In this document: positions 1-7,962 of the stretch, piece by piece
How positions within the stretch are numbered: position 1 is the first letter of the stretch
Layout: the number at the start of each line of letters is the position of its first letter
NCBI GenBank assembly: GCA_023430705.1
Contig: JAEYZJ010000161.1
Coordinates: 1-18,079 of the forward strand
DNA: 18,079 nucleotides
Direction: 5' to 3'
DNA from: Pseudomonadota bacterium
GTDB lineage: Bacteria > Pseudomonadota > Alphaproteobacteria > Rhizobiales > Devosiaceae
Made by a program: the position numbers and the translations under genes
Notes under the pieces: generated by a model
Told to the model about the DNA's origin: nothing
Databases searched by the model: none
Seen by the model: only the letters and a program-made list of their open reading frames with translations

Positions 1-1961
1 GACTACAGCTCGTCACGCGTGAGGAGGCGCAGGCGGAGAACCTGCGCAAGCTCCTGCTCGCCATATCGGCCGATGTGCGCGTGCTGCTGGTCAAGCTGGC
101 CGATCGCCTGCACAACATGCGCACCCTGGACTTCATGCGTGAGGACAAGCGCAAGCGCATCGCCAAGGAGACCATGGATATCTATGCGCCGCTTGCCGGG
201 CGCATGGGCATGCAGGAGATGCGGCAGGAGCTCGAAGACCTGGCCTTCAAGCAGCTCCAGCCCGATCATTACGAGGCGATCACGAGCCGTCTCGACGAGA
301 TGAAGGCCGAGTTTGCCGACACCATCACGACCATCAAGACCGAACTCGCCGAGAAACTGAAGAGCGAGGGGATAGAGGCGCGCGTCTCCGCTCGGGTGAA
401 GTCGCCATGGTCCATCTACACCAAGATCGAGCGAAAGCAGATCGCGCTGGAGCAGCTCTCCGACATGATCGGCTTCCGGGTGATCGTGCCGACAATCCCC
501 GACTGCTACCGGGCCCTCGGCATCGTCCACACCAACTGGAAGGTCGTTCCAGGCCGGTTCAAGGACTATATCTCGGTCCCCAAGCACAACGACTATCGCT
601 CCATCCACACGACGATCGTCGGGGTGGGACGGCAGCGCGCCGAACTGCAGCTCCGCACCGAGGAGATGCATCGGGTTGCCGAACTCGGCATTGCCGCCCA
701 CGCCCTCTACAAGGAGGGCGCTACCGACATCCACAAGATCGAGAACGAGTCGAAGGCCTTCGTCTGGCTCCGCACGACCATCGAGCATCTGACGGCGGGA
801 GCCTCCACCGAGGATTTCCTCGAGTACACCAAGCTCGAGCTATTCCAGGACCAGGTGTTCTGTTTCACCCCGCGAGGGCGGCTCATCGCGCTGCCGAGGG
901 GAGCCACACCTATCGATTTTGCCTACGCTCTCCATACCGACATCGGCGATACCGCTGTCGGTGCCAAGATCAACGGCCAGATTGTCCCGCTGGTCACCCA
1001 GCTGCGTTCTGGCGACGAGATCGAGATCATCCGCGACCAGAACCACTTGCCGCCCAGCAACTGGGAGACTATCGCCGCCACCGGCAAGGCGCGGGCCGCA
1101 ATTCGCCGGGCCGTTCGCCTGCAGCAGCAGCAGCGCGCATATGCGCTGGGAGAGCACATGCTCTCCATGCTTCTGGAGCGCGAGGGCATCCTGCTCGACG
1201 AGGCCGAATTCAGGCGGCTCGCCGAATCCCTTGGCCAGGCAGGCAAGAAGGACCTCATGGTTGCCTTGGGGGAGGGCAAGATTACCGGCGAGGACCTCGA
1301 TACCCAGGTGATGGAGGTCAAGGGCATCAAGCGGCGCCGCAAGAAAATCGACCTGCCGGTGCCGGACAAGGCCGAAGGCTGGTTCGCGCTTCGCTCGACC
1401 GAAATGTTCCGCTTCCGGGTGCCAGGCAATCCGCGTTCGGGTCCGAGCGCCAAGGCCGCGCTCAAGCAGCTGGATTTCAACACGCTGGTTCAGGTCTCGC
1501 CTGAAGGCGTGGTGCCCGGCGACCGGCTCGTCGGCATCATGGAGCCCGACAAGCCTATCGTCATCTATCCGATCCACTCTGACGCCCTGTCCGAGCTTTA
1601 CGACCGCGATGTTGCCTGGATCGACGTACGCTGGGATCTGGTCGGTCAGGAGGAAGGCGACTATCAGTGCGTCATCTCGATGCACGCCCAGAACAAGCCC
1701 GGATCGCTCGCGCAAATCTCGTCGGTCATTGCCGCGTGCGAGGCCAACATCCATAATCTGGTCATGCGCATGGAATCGCCGGACTTCCACCGCTTCATCT
1801 TCCAGATCGAAGTGAGGGACCTGGCACAGCTGACCGATGTGCTCAACTCACTGAAGCTGGCGCCCGGCATCTCGGACGTTCAGCGCGCGACGGTCGCCGA
1901 GGCGCTGGCACTCGACCGCATCGAATGGACGGCGCCCCAACGGCAAGAGGAGCCTGCGTGA
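1..1961 (+). CDS. rel: Bifunctional (p)ppGpp synthetase/hydrolase, 5'-truncated by window edge
   Basis: The enzyme makes (p)ppGpp from ATP and GTP/GDP and degrades it, controlling the stringent response in the cytoplasm. About 652 residues are visible, reading from base 3. The start and most of the HD hydrolase domain lie outside the window. The visible part opens with the end of the HD domain (VKLADRLHNMRTL). The synthetase domain follows at about residues 130-235 and carries RFKDY (185-189) and YRSIHTT. The R-x-K-D form is the one known for bifunctional Rel/SpoT enzymes, as opposed to E-x-D-D of RelA-only synthetases. A TGS domain lies at about 282-344 and a C-terminal ACT domain at about 570-645. 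The stop TGA shares bases with the GTG start of pyrE. The family assignment is certain. Whether the hydrolase half is intact cannot be seen here. Confidence 0.97.
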   Translation, partial: LQLVTREEAQAENLRKLLLAISADVRVLLVKLADRLHNMRTLDFMREDKRKRIAKETMDIYAPLAGRMGMQEMRQELEDLAFKQLQPDHYEAITSRLDEMKAEFADTITTIKTELAEKLKSEGIEARVSARVKSPWSIYTKIERKQIALEQLSDMIGFRVIVPTIPDCYRALGIVHTNWKVVPGRFKDYISVPKHNDYRSIHTTIVGVGRQRAELQLRTEEMHRVAELGIAAHALYKEGATDIHKIENESKAFVWLRTTIEHLTAGASTEDFLEYTKLELFQDQVFCFTPRGRLIALPRGATPIDFAYALHTDIGDTAVGAKINGQIVPLVTQLRSGDEIEIIRDQNHLPPSNWETIAATGKARAAIRRAVRLQQQQRAYALGEHMLSMLLEREGILLDEAEFRRLAESLGQAGKKDLMVALGEGKITGEDLDTQVMEVKGIKRRRKKIDLPVPDKAEGWFALRSTEMFRFRVPGNPRSGPSAKAALKQLDFNTLVQVSPEGVVPGDRLVGIMEPDKPIVIYPIHSDALSELYDRDVAWIDVRWDLVGQEEGDYQCVISMHAQNKPGSLAQISSVIAACEANIHNLVMRMESPDFHRFIFQIEVRDLAQLTDVLNSLKLAPGISDVQRATVAEALALDRIEWTAPQRQEEPA

Positions 1962-2542
1962 CCACTGAAGAAGTCCTGGACCTGTTCCGTGAAAGCGGAG
2001 CGCTGCTGGAAGGTCATTTCATCCTTTCCTCCGGTCTGCGCTCCCCCATCTTCCTGCAGAAGGCGCGGGTCTTCATGTACCCCGAAAAGGCCGAGAAGCT
2101 CTGTCGGGCGCTGGCAGCGAAAATCCGTGAAGCCGGCTACGGCGATGTAAGCCAGATCGTGTCGCCTGCCGTAGGCGGCATCATTCCGGGGTATGAGACT
2201 GCCCGCCACCTGGGCGTTCCCGCCATTTATACCGAGCGGGTCGATGGCGTCTTCGAACTCCGCCGCGGCTTCGAACTTGCACCGGCCGAGAAGGTCATTG
2301 TCGTCGAAGACATCGTGTCGACCGGCGTCTCCATCCGCGAATGCATCGAGGCGATCCGCAAGACCGGAGCCGACGTCGTCGCTGCGGCCTGCCTCATCGA
2401 CCGTTCCGCCGGCGAGGCCGAAGTCGGCGTGCCGCTTGTTTCGCTCGTGCAGTACAAGGTGCCGGCCTATCCTGCCGATGCACTCCCCCCCGAGCTGGCA
2501 GCCATTCCGGCAGTCAAGCCGGGGTCGCGGGGGCTCTCTTGA
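1958..2542 (+). CDS. pyrE: Orotate phosphoribosyltransferase
   Basis: The enzyme converts orotate plus PRPP to orotidine 5'-monophosphate in pyrimidine synthesis. The 194-residue protein has the PRPP-binding signature VIVVEDIVSTGVS at residues 113-125 and the substrate loop HFILSSGLRS near residues 20-29, and its length suits bacterial PyrE. I chose the GTG at 1958 because it overlaps the rel stop (GTGA) and has a strong AAGAGGAG Shine-Dalgarno five bases upstream. The in-frame ATG at 1925 would add 11 unconserved residues inside rel. The gene is second in the rel-to-recO run. Its stop shares bases with the TTG start of acpS, so translation of the three genes is likely coupled. Confidence 0.96.
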   Translation: MTTEEVLDLFRESGALLEGHFILSSGLRSPIFLQKARVFMYPEKAEKLCRALAAKIREAGYGDVSQIVSPAVGGIIPGYETARHLGVPAIYTERVDGVFELRRGFELAPAEKVIVVEDIVSTGVSIRECIEAIRKTGADVVAAACLIDRSAGEAEVGVPLVSLVQYKVPAYPADALPPELAAIPAVKPGSRGLS

Positions 2543-2958
2543 TCATCGGGCTGGGCAACGACCTCTGCGATATCCGTCGCGTCGAGAAGACGCTCGAGCG
2601 CTATGGCGACCGCTTCACACATCGCTGTTTTACCGAGATCGAGCGTGCCAAGTCCGACCGTCGAGCCCAGCGGGCGGCGTCGTATGCCAAGCGGTTCGCC
2701 GCCAAGGAGGCGTGCTCAAAAGCCCTCGGCACCGGCCTTAGTTTCGGCGTTTATTGGCGCGACATGGGTGTGGTAAACCTCCCCTCGGGCAAGCCGACGA
2801 TGAAGCTGACCAATGGCGCTGCCCGGGTGCTGGATCGGCTTGTCCCGGCGGGAATGAAGCCACATATCCACCTGACCATTACCGACGACGGCGGCATGGC
2901 GCAGGCGTTCGTCATCATCGAAGCGCTGCCGATTGACCAGGCGCCGGCGCTCCCCTAA
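2539..2958 (+). CDS. acpS: Holo-[acyl-carrier-protein] synthase
   Basis: The enzyme transfers 4'-phosphopantetheine from coenzyme A to apo-ACP, activating fatty-acid synthesis. The protein has 139 residues, a usual AcpS length for alphaproteobacteria. The N-terminus IIGLGNDLCDIRRVE fits the family, with Asp8 as a metal ligand. RFAAKEACSKALGTG carries Glu57, the second metal ligand. The start is a TTG that overlaps the pyrE stop (TTGA). There is no in-frame ATG or GTG nearby, and the family normally begins exactly at this IIG. A GGGGG tract 5-6 bases upstream can serve as Shine-Dalgarno. pdxJ, which I recall just before acpS in some related genomes, is absent here. Confidence 0.94.
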   Translation: MIIGLGNDLCDIRRVEKTLERYGDRFTHRCFTEIERAKSDRRAQRAASYAKRFAAKEACSKALGTGLSFGVYWRDMGVVNLPSGKPTMKLTNGAARVLDRLVPAGMKPHIHLTITDDGGMAQAFVIIEALPIDQAPALP

Positions 2959-2988
2959 CGACTTGGCCTGACTGGCTAGAGGCAAACC

Positions 2989-3753
2989 ATGAGCGAGACC
3001 GTGTCGAAAGCCGAACTCAAGGCCGGCAAGAAGAAGAATGAGCTGCTGGAGACGATCGTCGTCATCATCGAGGCGCTGATCATCGCGCTTCTGTTCCGGA
3101 CGTTTCTCTACCAGCCGTTCTCGATCCCCACCGCATCGATGCAGCAGACGCTGATGATCGGCGATTACTTCCTTGCCAACAAGTGGGCGTGGGGCTTCGG
3201 CAAGTACTCGTTCCCAATCGCTTTGCCCTTCAACGGCCGCCTCATGGGCAGCGAGCCGCAGCGCGGCGATGTCGCAGTCTTCCGCAACGAGATCACCAAC
3301 GAGGACTACATCAAGCGCGTCATTGGCTTGCCCGGTGACCGCATCCAGATGAAGGACGGCCGTCTCTACATCAACGGCACCGTGGTGGACCGGGAACTGG
3401 TTGGCACGGCCAAGGACACCGACAGCTACATGACCACCGCGACCGTCAACGTCTATGCCGAGACGCTGCCGAATGGGGTGACCCACCTTATCCAGGAGAT
3501 CTCCGACAACGAGACTCTCGACAACACTGCCGAATATGTTGTCCCGGCTGGACACTACTTCATGATGGGCGACAACCGCGACCGCTCGGCCGACAGCCGC
3601 GTGCTCGGTCAGGTCGGCTACGTGCCCTGGGATAATCTGATCGGCAAGGCCGAGCTGCGCTTCTTCTCGATGAAGGACAACCGGCCGCCATGGGCTCTGT
3701 GGGAGTGGCCAGCGAACGTGCGCTTCGACCGCATGTTCCAGTTCGTCAACTGA
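2989..3753 (+). CDS. lepB: Signal peptidase I
   Basis: This membrane serine protease removes signal peptides from Sec- and Tat-exported proteins on the periplasmic face. The protein has 254 residues. One transmembrane helix lies at about residues 20-40, after a short lysine-rich cytoplasmic tail. The nucleophile is Ser50 in PTASMQQTL and the general base is Lys109 in YIKRVIGLPGD. The conserved GHYFMMGDNRDRSADSR box is present in the C-terminal part. An AGAGG Shine-Dalgarno stands seven bases before the ATG. The gene follows acpS by 30 bases, and its TGA overlaps the rnc ATG by one base (TGATG). Nearby exported proteins such as the BA14K protein and LdtP would be substrates, which is inference. 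Confidence 0.97.
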   Translation: MSETVSKAELKAGKKKNELLETIVVIIEALIIALLFRTFLYQPFSIPTASMQQTLMIGDYFLANKWAWGFGKYSFPIALPFNGRLMGSEPQRGDVAVFRNEITNEDYIKRVIGLPGDRIQMKDGRLYINGTVVDRELVGTAKDTDSYMTTATVNVYAETLPNGVTHLIQEISDNETLDNTAEYVVPAGHYFMMGDNRDRSADSRVLGQVGYVPWDNLIGKAELRFFSMKDNRPPWALWEWPANVRFDRMFQFVN

Positions 3754-4457
3754 TGGCCAAGGGACGCACACATGAAAAGCTGCAGGCGCGGCTTGGCTAC
3801 AGGTTCGCCGACCCGGACCTGCTCGACCGCGCCCTGACCCACTCGAGCGCGGTCTCACCGGGCAAGCGCATCGAGCGGTCCTACCAGCGACTCGAGTTCC
3901 TGGGGGATCGCGTGCTTGGGCTGGTTGTGGCTGACATGCTCTATCGCCGCTTGCCCAAGGCTAATGAGGGCGAGCTTTCGCGCTCCTTGAACACCCTCGT
4001 CCGAAAGGAAACCTGCGCGGCTATCGCCCGCAAGCTCGACATCGGCTCCGAGTTGAACCTGGGGGAGAGCGAGGCGCGCACCGGGGGCGCCAACAAGGAC
4101 GCCATTCTTGGCGACGTCGCCGAGGCCGTTATGGGTGCCATTTTCATCGACGGCGGCATGGGTAAGGCCTACGAAGTCGTCGAGCGCCTCTTCGGCGAGC
4201 ATCTCGACCAGGCGGGCACGGTCCGGGCCGACCCCAAGACCACGCTGCAGGAATGGGCGCAGGGCAGGGGGCTTGAGCCCCCGGTTTATGCCGAGGTCGA
4301 ACGGACCGGTCCGGACCATGCCCCCGAGTTCACCATCGCGGTGCAGTTGGGGGAGTACCCTGCCATCACTGCTACCGGCGCCTCCAAGAAGCTCGCGGAG
4401 CACAAGGCGGCCGAAGCTTTCCTGATCCGCGAGAAAGTCTGGCGCGACCTGATATGA
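3753..4457 (+). CDS. rnc: Ribonuclease III
   Basis: This double-strand-specific endoribonuclease processes rRNA precursors and structured mRNAs. The protein has 234 residues. The catalytic domain carries the signature RLEFLGDRVL at residues 46-55 with Glu48 and Asp52. The second acidic pair, Asp121 and Glu124, lies in GDVAEAVMGAIF. A dsRNA-binding domain occupies about residues 160-230. An Arg follows GD in the signature where E. coli has Ser, a variant I recall from related alphaproteobacteria. The ATG at 3753 was chosen because it overlaps the lepB stop (TGATG). An upstream in-frame start would lie inside lepB. No Shine-Dalgarno is visible, which fits coupling to lepB translation. The TGA overlaps the era ATG. 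Confidence 0.96.
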   Translation: MAKGRTHEKLQARLGYRFADPDLLDRALTHSSAVSPGKRIERSYQRLEFLGDRVLGLVVADMLYRRLPKANEGELSRSLNTLVRKETCAAIARKLDIGSELNLGESEARTGGANKDAILGDVAEAVMGAIFIDGGMGKAYEVVERLFGEHLDQAGTVRADPKTTLQEWAQGRGLEPPVYAEVERTGPDHAPEFTIAVQLGEYPAITATGASKKLAEHKAAEAFLIREKVWRDLI

Positions 4458-5404
4458 CCGACAAGAACGAGATGCCCGAAGCGGGTGCGCTGCCGCTCCC
4501 CACCGAAACCACCCGCTGCGGCTTTGTGGCACTGGTGGGTGCGCCTAACGCCGGCAAGTCTACGCTGCTCAACTCCCTGGTTGGCACCAAGGTGTCGATC
4601 GTCACCCACAAGGCGCAGACCACCCGCGCCATGATCCGCGGCGTGGTCACGGAGGGTGATGGCCAGATCGTGTTCATCGACACACCCGGAATCTTCGCGC
4701 CCAGGCGGCGGCTCGACCGCGCCATGGTGGAGGCCGCCTGGACCGGGGCGGGGGACGCCGACCTCGTCGCCTTCATCGTTGATTCCGAGCGGGGGATCAC
4801 GCCCGAGCTCGAACTGCTGGTGCAGGGCCTGGAGAACGTGCCACACCCCAAGGTGCTGGTGCTGAACAAGGTCGACATGAACAACCCGGAAAAGCTCCTC
4901 GCCCTCGCGGAGAGCCTCAACGCCCGGCTCAGCTTCGAGCGCACCTTCATGGTTTCTGCGCTCACTGGCAGCGGGGTACAGGATTTCCTCGACTGGGCCT
5001 TTCAGCGCATCCCGCTGGGTCCCTGGCACTTCCCCGAGGACCAGCTCACCGATCTCACGCTTGCCATCACGGCAGCAGAGGTCACACGCGAGAAGCTGTT
5101 CCTGCGCATCCACGACGAGATCCCCTACAACGCCACGGTCGAGACGGAAAAGTTCACCATCAACAAGGATGGATCCTATCGCATCGACCAGGTCGTCTAC
5201 GTCACTCGCGATACCCACAAGAAGATCGTGCTTGGGGCCGGGGGGCAGACCATCAAGGCGATCGGCGCCGAGTCCCGTCGCGAACTCATGGAGATATTCG
5301 AGGTGCCGGTGCACCTGTTTCTCTTCGTCAAGGTTCGCGAGAAATGGGGCGACGATCCGGAGCGCTATCGCGAGATGGGTCTGGAGTACCCCCATCAGAA
5401 GTGA
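4454..5404 (+). CDS. era: GTPase Era, 30S ribosome assembly factor
   Basis: Era is a GTPase that binds the 3' end of 16S rRNA and acts late in small-subunit assembly. The protein has 316 residues. It has the P-loop GAPNAGKS at residues 29-36, switch region KAQTTR at 53-58, DTPG at 76-79 and NKVD at 138-141. A C-terminal KH domain starts around residue 205, near TREKLFLRIHDEIPYN, and contains GAGGQTIKAIG. An N-terminal extension of about 20 residues precedes the G domain. The gene overlaps the rnc stop (ATGA) and lacks its own Shine-Dalgarno. The rnc-era pair is conserved widely and links two rRNA-maturation functions. Confidence 0.97.
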   Translation: MTDKNEMPEAGALPLPTETTRCGFVALVGAPNAGKSTLLNSLVGTKVSIVTHKAQTTRAMIRGVVTEGDGQIVFIDTPGIFAPRRRLDRAMVEAAWTGAGDADLVAFIVDSERGITPELELLVQGLENVPHPKVLVLNKVDMNNPEKLLALAESLNARLSFERTFMVSALTGSGVQDFLDWAFQRIPLGPWHFPEDQLTDLTLAITAAEVTREKLFLRIHDEIPYNATVETEKFTINKDGSYRIDQVVYVTRDTHKKIVLGAGGQTIKAIGAESRRELMEIFEVPVHLFLFVKVREKWGDDPERYREMGLEYPHQK

Positions 5405-5475
5405 ATGAAGACCTGTGACCCGTAGCGCGGCGGCTTGAGGCACGTCGCAGGGGCCCAGAGGGATGAGTTCGGACC

Positions 5476-6186
5476 ATGCAGTGGGACGGTGAAGGCCTGA
5501 TCATCGGTGTCCGCCGTCACGGCGAGAGTAGCATCATAGCCGAAGTCATGGTTGCCGGCCGCGGGCGCTATTTGGGCCTTGTCCGCGGCGGACGATCCAC
5601 GCGGCTTGCTGCCACCTTGCAGGCTGGCAACACGGTTCAGGCTACGTGGCGCGCTCGTCTTGAGGAGCACCTTGGTACCTTCCAGCTTGAGCTGCTGGAA
5701 GCTCGCGCCGCCACCCTCATTGCGGACCGCCTTCGACTTTATGCGAGCCAGCTCGTCTGCGAGCACCTGCATCTCCTGCCCGAGCGCGATCCGCATGATC
5801 GGTTGCTGTCGCTCGCGGTACGCATCATGGACCTGGAGGCAACGCCCGTGGATATGGGGGCTGCCGTGGCCCGGTATGAACTCGCGCTGCTCGAGGAGCT
5901 CGGTTTCGGACTGGACCTGGACAGCTGCGCAGCAACGGGAGTTGCGTACGACCTGACCCACGTTTCTCCCAGGACCGGCCGAGCCGTCAGCCGGGCCGCT
6001 GCCGAGCCTTACGTCAATCGTCTCTTGCGTCTGCCGCCCTTTTTCGTCGGCGCCGGCGAACCTTCTCCGCAGGATGTGGCGGATGCCTTTCGGCTCACCG
6101 GCCACTTCCTCGACTTGCACGTATGGATGCCGCGCCAGGCAGATCCGCCCGCCATACGGGAAATGTTCGTGGAACTGGTGAGCTGA
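5476..6186 (+). CDS. recO: DNA repair protein RecO
   Basis: RecO helps load RecA at gaps with RecF and RecR in recombinational repair. The 236-residue protein matches the alphaproteobacterial form. An N-terminal OB-fold of about 75 residues begins MQWDGEGLIIGVRRHGESS and includes YLGLVRGGRS. A helical C-terminal region contains LALLEELGFGLDL and YVNRLLRLPPFF. The four-cysteine zinc site of some RecO proteins is not present, as only single Cys residues occur. A gap of 71 bases separates it from era. A GAGGG sits about 13 bases before the ATG, farther than ideal. A second ATG at 5463 is out of frame. recO ends this + strand run and converges on the DUF6898 gene with 23 bases between them. Confidence 0.93.
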   Translation: MQWDGEGLIIGVRRHGESSIIAEVMVAGRGRYLGLVRGGRSTRLAATLQAGNTVQATWRARLEEHLGTFQLELLEARAATLIADRLRLYASQLVCEHLHLLPERDPHDRLLSLAVRIMDLEATPVDMGAAVARYELALLEELGFGLDLDSCAATGVAYDLTHVSPRTGRAVSRAAAEPYVNRLLRLPPFFVGAGEPSPQDVADAFRLTGHFLDLHVWMPRQADPPAIREMFVELVS

Positions 6187-6209
6187 CCGCCTCAGGGTCT
6201 ATGCCGGTT

Positions 6210-6452
6210 CTAGGCGTACTTGCCGGGCCGGATCGGGGAGGACGGCGGGGTCTCGGGCGGAAGCCCCATCTTGTGCCGAAGCTTGGCGATGGCGATTCGC
6301 TGCATCTGGACGCTGCCGAGCTGCGGCGGGCAGATCACTACGACTTCCGTGCCCGTTGCCTCGTCGATCGCGGCGACGCGGACCTGCTGACCGAGCTGGG
6401 TGAACTCGAAGAGAACGCGACCGGACGGACTGTTCTCCTCGCGCCCGGCCAT
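6210..6452 (-). CDS. Small DUF6898-type protein, function unknown
   Basis: The protein has 80 residues and no signal peptide or membrane helix. The core reads VLFEFTQLGQQVRVAAIDEATG, then TEVVVICPP, then a helix with IAIAKLRHKMGL. This looks like the alphaproteobacterial DUF6898 family, a compact beta-alpha fold with no known role. The C-terminus is a proline-rich tail. The ATG lies four bases after the ldtP stop, with no clear Shine-Dalgarno, so translation is probably coupled to ldtP and the two form an operon. Co-transcription with a cell-wall enzyme suggests an envelope-linked role, which is inference only. The family call is from memory and moderately sure. The gene itself is well supported by position and tight packing. 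Confidence 0.75.
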   Translation of the reverse strand: MAGREENSPSGRVLFEFTQLGQQVRVAAIDEATGTEVVVICPPQLGSVQMQRIAIAKLRHKMGLPPETPPSSPIRPGKYA

Positions 6453-6456
6453 GGCG

Positions 6457-7722
6457 TCACGCGTCGGTGAAGTTGACCAGCCCCTGGGCGTCGAACTGAT
6501 AGACGTCGTCGCGGAAGCTGACCGTGCCCTGCCGGTTGGCCCAGGCAGTTATGTAGGTGGTGTGGATTGGTACCTGCACCGCGAGCTTCACGTCTTCGCG
6601 CAGCCCCCCCACGAATCCGGCCTGAACCGACTCGAGGTCCCAGCCGCCGTTGTCGCGCAGCAGCCAGGCGGCCAACTGATCGATATTTTCGCAGCGCATG
6701 CAGCCCGACGAGTGGAACCGAGCGTTCTCACCGAACAGCGCCTTCTGGGGCGTGTCATGCATGTAGACGTCGTGCTTGTTGTAGAAATCGACCTTGCAGT
6801 GGCCCATTGAGTTCTCACCACCCGGGTCCTGGCGGAAGGTGTACTTCACGGCATCCTTCGTCGACCAGTCGATCTGGGTCGGCGGAATCTCGTTCCCCTT
6901 GCCGTCGAAAATCCGGATGCGGAACTTGGTGAGGTACTCGGGATCCTCGTTCATGTACTTGATCAGATCCTTCTCGATGATGCTCTTGGGCACCGTCCAG
7001 TAAGGATTGAACTTCACCTGGAAGATCTTTGAGTTGAGGATCGGCGTGGCACGATCGACCTTGCCGACGACGGCGCTGTGCCGCTGCACCACCTGGGCGC
7101 CCTCGACCGCCTCGATCGTGGCGGCGGGAATATTGACAGCCACGTAGCGGTCGCTCAGCGCGGAGGCCCACTGGTCGATGCGCTGGGCATTGAGCTTCAG
7201 CTGGTTCAGCCGGTAGTCGGCCGGCACAGACAGGGCGTAGAACGTTGCCTCGTCCACCTGGCCGTTGATCACGAGGCCGTGGCGGGCCTGGAACAGCCGA
7301 ACGCCGGCGTCCAGCTTTGCGTCGAACTCGTCGTCGACCTTCTTTTCCAGCGCCATGTCGCCATTGATCATCAGCCGGCGCTTCAGGAGCGCAACAGCCC
7401 GCCGCGTGTCGCCGAGCTTCAGGCCGTACGTATCGCGGGACGGCATGTCCCAGCTGCCGTTTGCCTGGACGAACGCTTCGTAGTTCTGAATGGCGAGTTG
7501 CAGGTTGTAGGAGGTGTCGTAGCTCAGGATCGGTTCGATCGTGTCTACGAGGCTCTTGGCGGTCGCCGTGTTGCCTTCCTGGTCGACCGAACTGATGCGT
7601 CGGTCCTTGTTGAACATGTCCCAGAAGCCGCCGTCATCCTGGGCGCGCACAACCGCGGGCATCGCCAGCGCGGCTCCCAGGGTTCCCATGGAAGTCAGCA
7701 GGTTACGTCTCGTCAGCCGCAT
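6457..7722 (-). CDS. ldtP: Tat-exported L,D-transpeptidase (YkuD fold), LdtP-like
   Basis: The enzyme forms 3-3 peptidoglycan cross-links, or links lipoproteins to peptidoglycan, in the periplasm. The protein has 421 residues. The N-terminus has a twin-arginine signal (LTRRNLL at residues 3-9), a hydrophobic stretch, and a probable cleavage after VVRA near residue 27. A peptidoglycan-binding-like region lies at about residues 104-165. The YkuD catalytic domain occupies about 193-375 and includes MHDTPQKALFG (His322) and HSSGCMRCEN, with His337 and nucleophile Cys341. I chose the ATG at 7722 because a GGTGAG lies just upstream and it gives a clean signal peptide. The ATG at 7770 would add 16 unlikely residues. 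In Liberibacter and Sinorhizobium the homologue ldtP is controlled by the neighbouring LdtR. Confidence 0.93.
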   Translation of the reverse strand: MRLTRRNLLTSMGTLGAALAMPAVVRAQDDGGFWDMFNKDRRISSVDQEGNTATAKSLVDTIEPILSYDTSYNLQLAIQNYEAFVQANGSWDMPSRDTYGLKLGDTRRAVALLKRRLMINGDMALEKKVDDEFDAKLDAGVRLFQARHGLVINGQVDEATFYALSVPADYRLNQLKLNAQRIDQWASALSDRYVAVNIPAATIEAVEGAQVVQRHSAVVGKVDRATPILNSKIFQVKFNPYWTVPKSIIEKDLIKYMNEDPEYLTKFRIRIFDGKGNEIPPTQIDWSTKDAVKYTFRQDPGGENSMGHCKVDFYNKHDVYMHDTPQKALFGENARFHSSGCMRCENIDQLAAWLLRDNGGWDLESVQAGFVGGLREDVKLAVQVPIHTTYITAWANRQGTVSFRDDVYQFDAQGLVNFTDA

Positions 7723-7760
7723 CAACTCACCAGCAGTCGTATGTGTGTCCCGGATCGCTC

Positions 7761-7789
7761 CTCTTAGCATCGCCTTCCCGGTGCTCCAA
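7761..7789 (-). promoter_or_regulatory. Candidate ldtP promoter
   Basis: On the - strand, TTGGAG (7789-7784) and TAAGAG (7766-7761) are 17 bases apart, giving a leader of about 32 bases to the ldtP ATG. The -10 match is weak. The -35 hexamer is identical to that proposed for ldtR. This was read by eye and not tested. Confidence 0.35.
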
Positions 7790-7900
7790 CGCGGTCAAGC
7801 AGCTGTGAACCGGCTGCCCGAAGGGATGGGTCATGGGATTGCAGGATCGAGGAGCCCCTGCAGTCGTTCGACGCATAGCTGACTCTGGGGCCAAAATAAG

Positions 7901-7925
7901 AAACGCCGGCTTAAGGCCGGCGTTT
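7901..7925 (-). terminator. Rho-independent terminator of ldtR
   Basis: Perfect 10-base arms AAACGCCGGC and GCCGGCGTTT flank a five-base loop. On the - strand the stem is followed by a T-rich run (CTTATTTT), which makes it an intrinsic terminator for ldtR. It separates ldtR transcription from ldtP. Confidence 0.85.
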
Positions 7926-7934
7926 GCCCGGGTG

Positions 7935-7956
7935 ACTGTGGCGGCGGCGCCACAGT
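7935..7956 (-). repeat. Second GC-rich hairpin just after ldtR
   Basis: Perfect 9-base arms ACTGTGGCG and CGCCACAGT flank a four-base loop. The hairpin starts six bases after the ldtR stop, between it and the intrinsic terminator. It lacks its own T-run. It may protect the 3' end or assist termination. Confidence 0.6.
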
Positions 7957-7962
7957 AGTCGA

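Noticed and set aside
840..1790. 316-codon open frame on the - strand
   Set aside because: It is antisense to the TGS and ACT parts of rel and shows no protein family features.
2716..3858. 380-codon open frame on the - strand
   Set aside because: It spans the ends of acpS and rnc and all of lepB on the other strand, with no family motif.
4286..5443. 385-codon open frame on the - strand
   Set aside because: It is opposite rnc and era, both of which have clear catalytic motifs. This frame has none.
7078..7767. 229-codon open frame on the + strand
   Set aside because: It is antisense to ldtP, whose signal peptide and active-site motif settle the strand.
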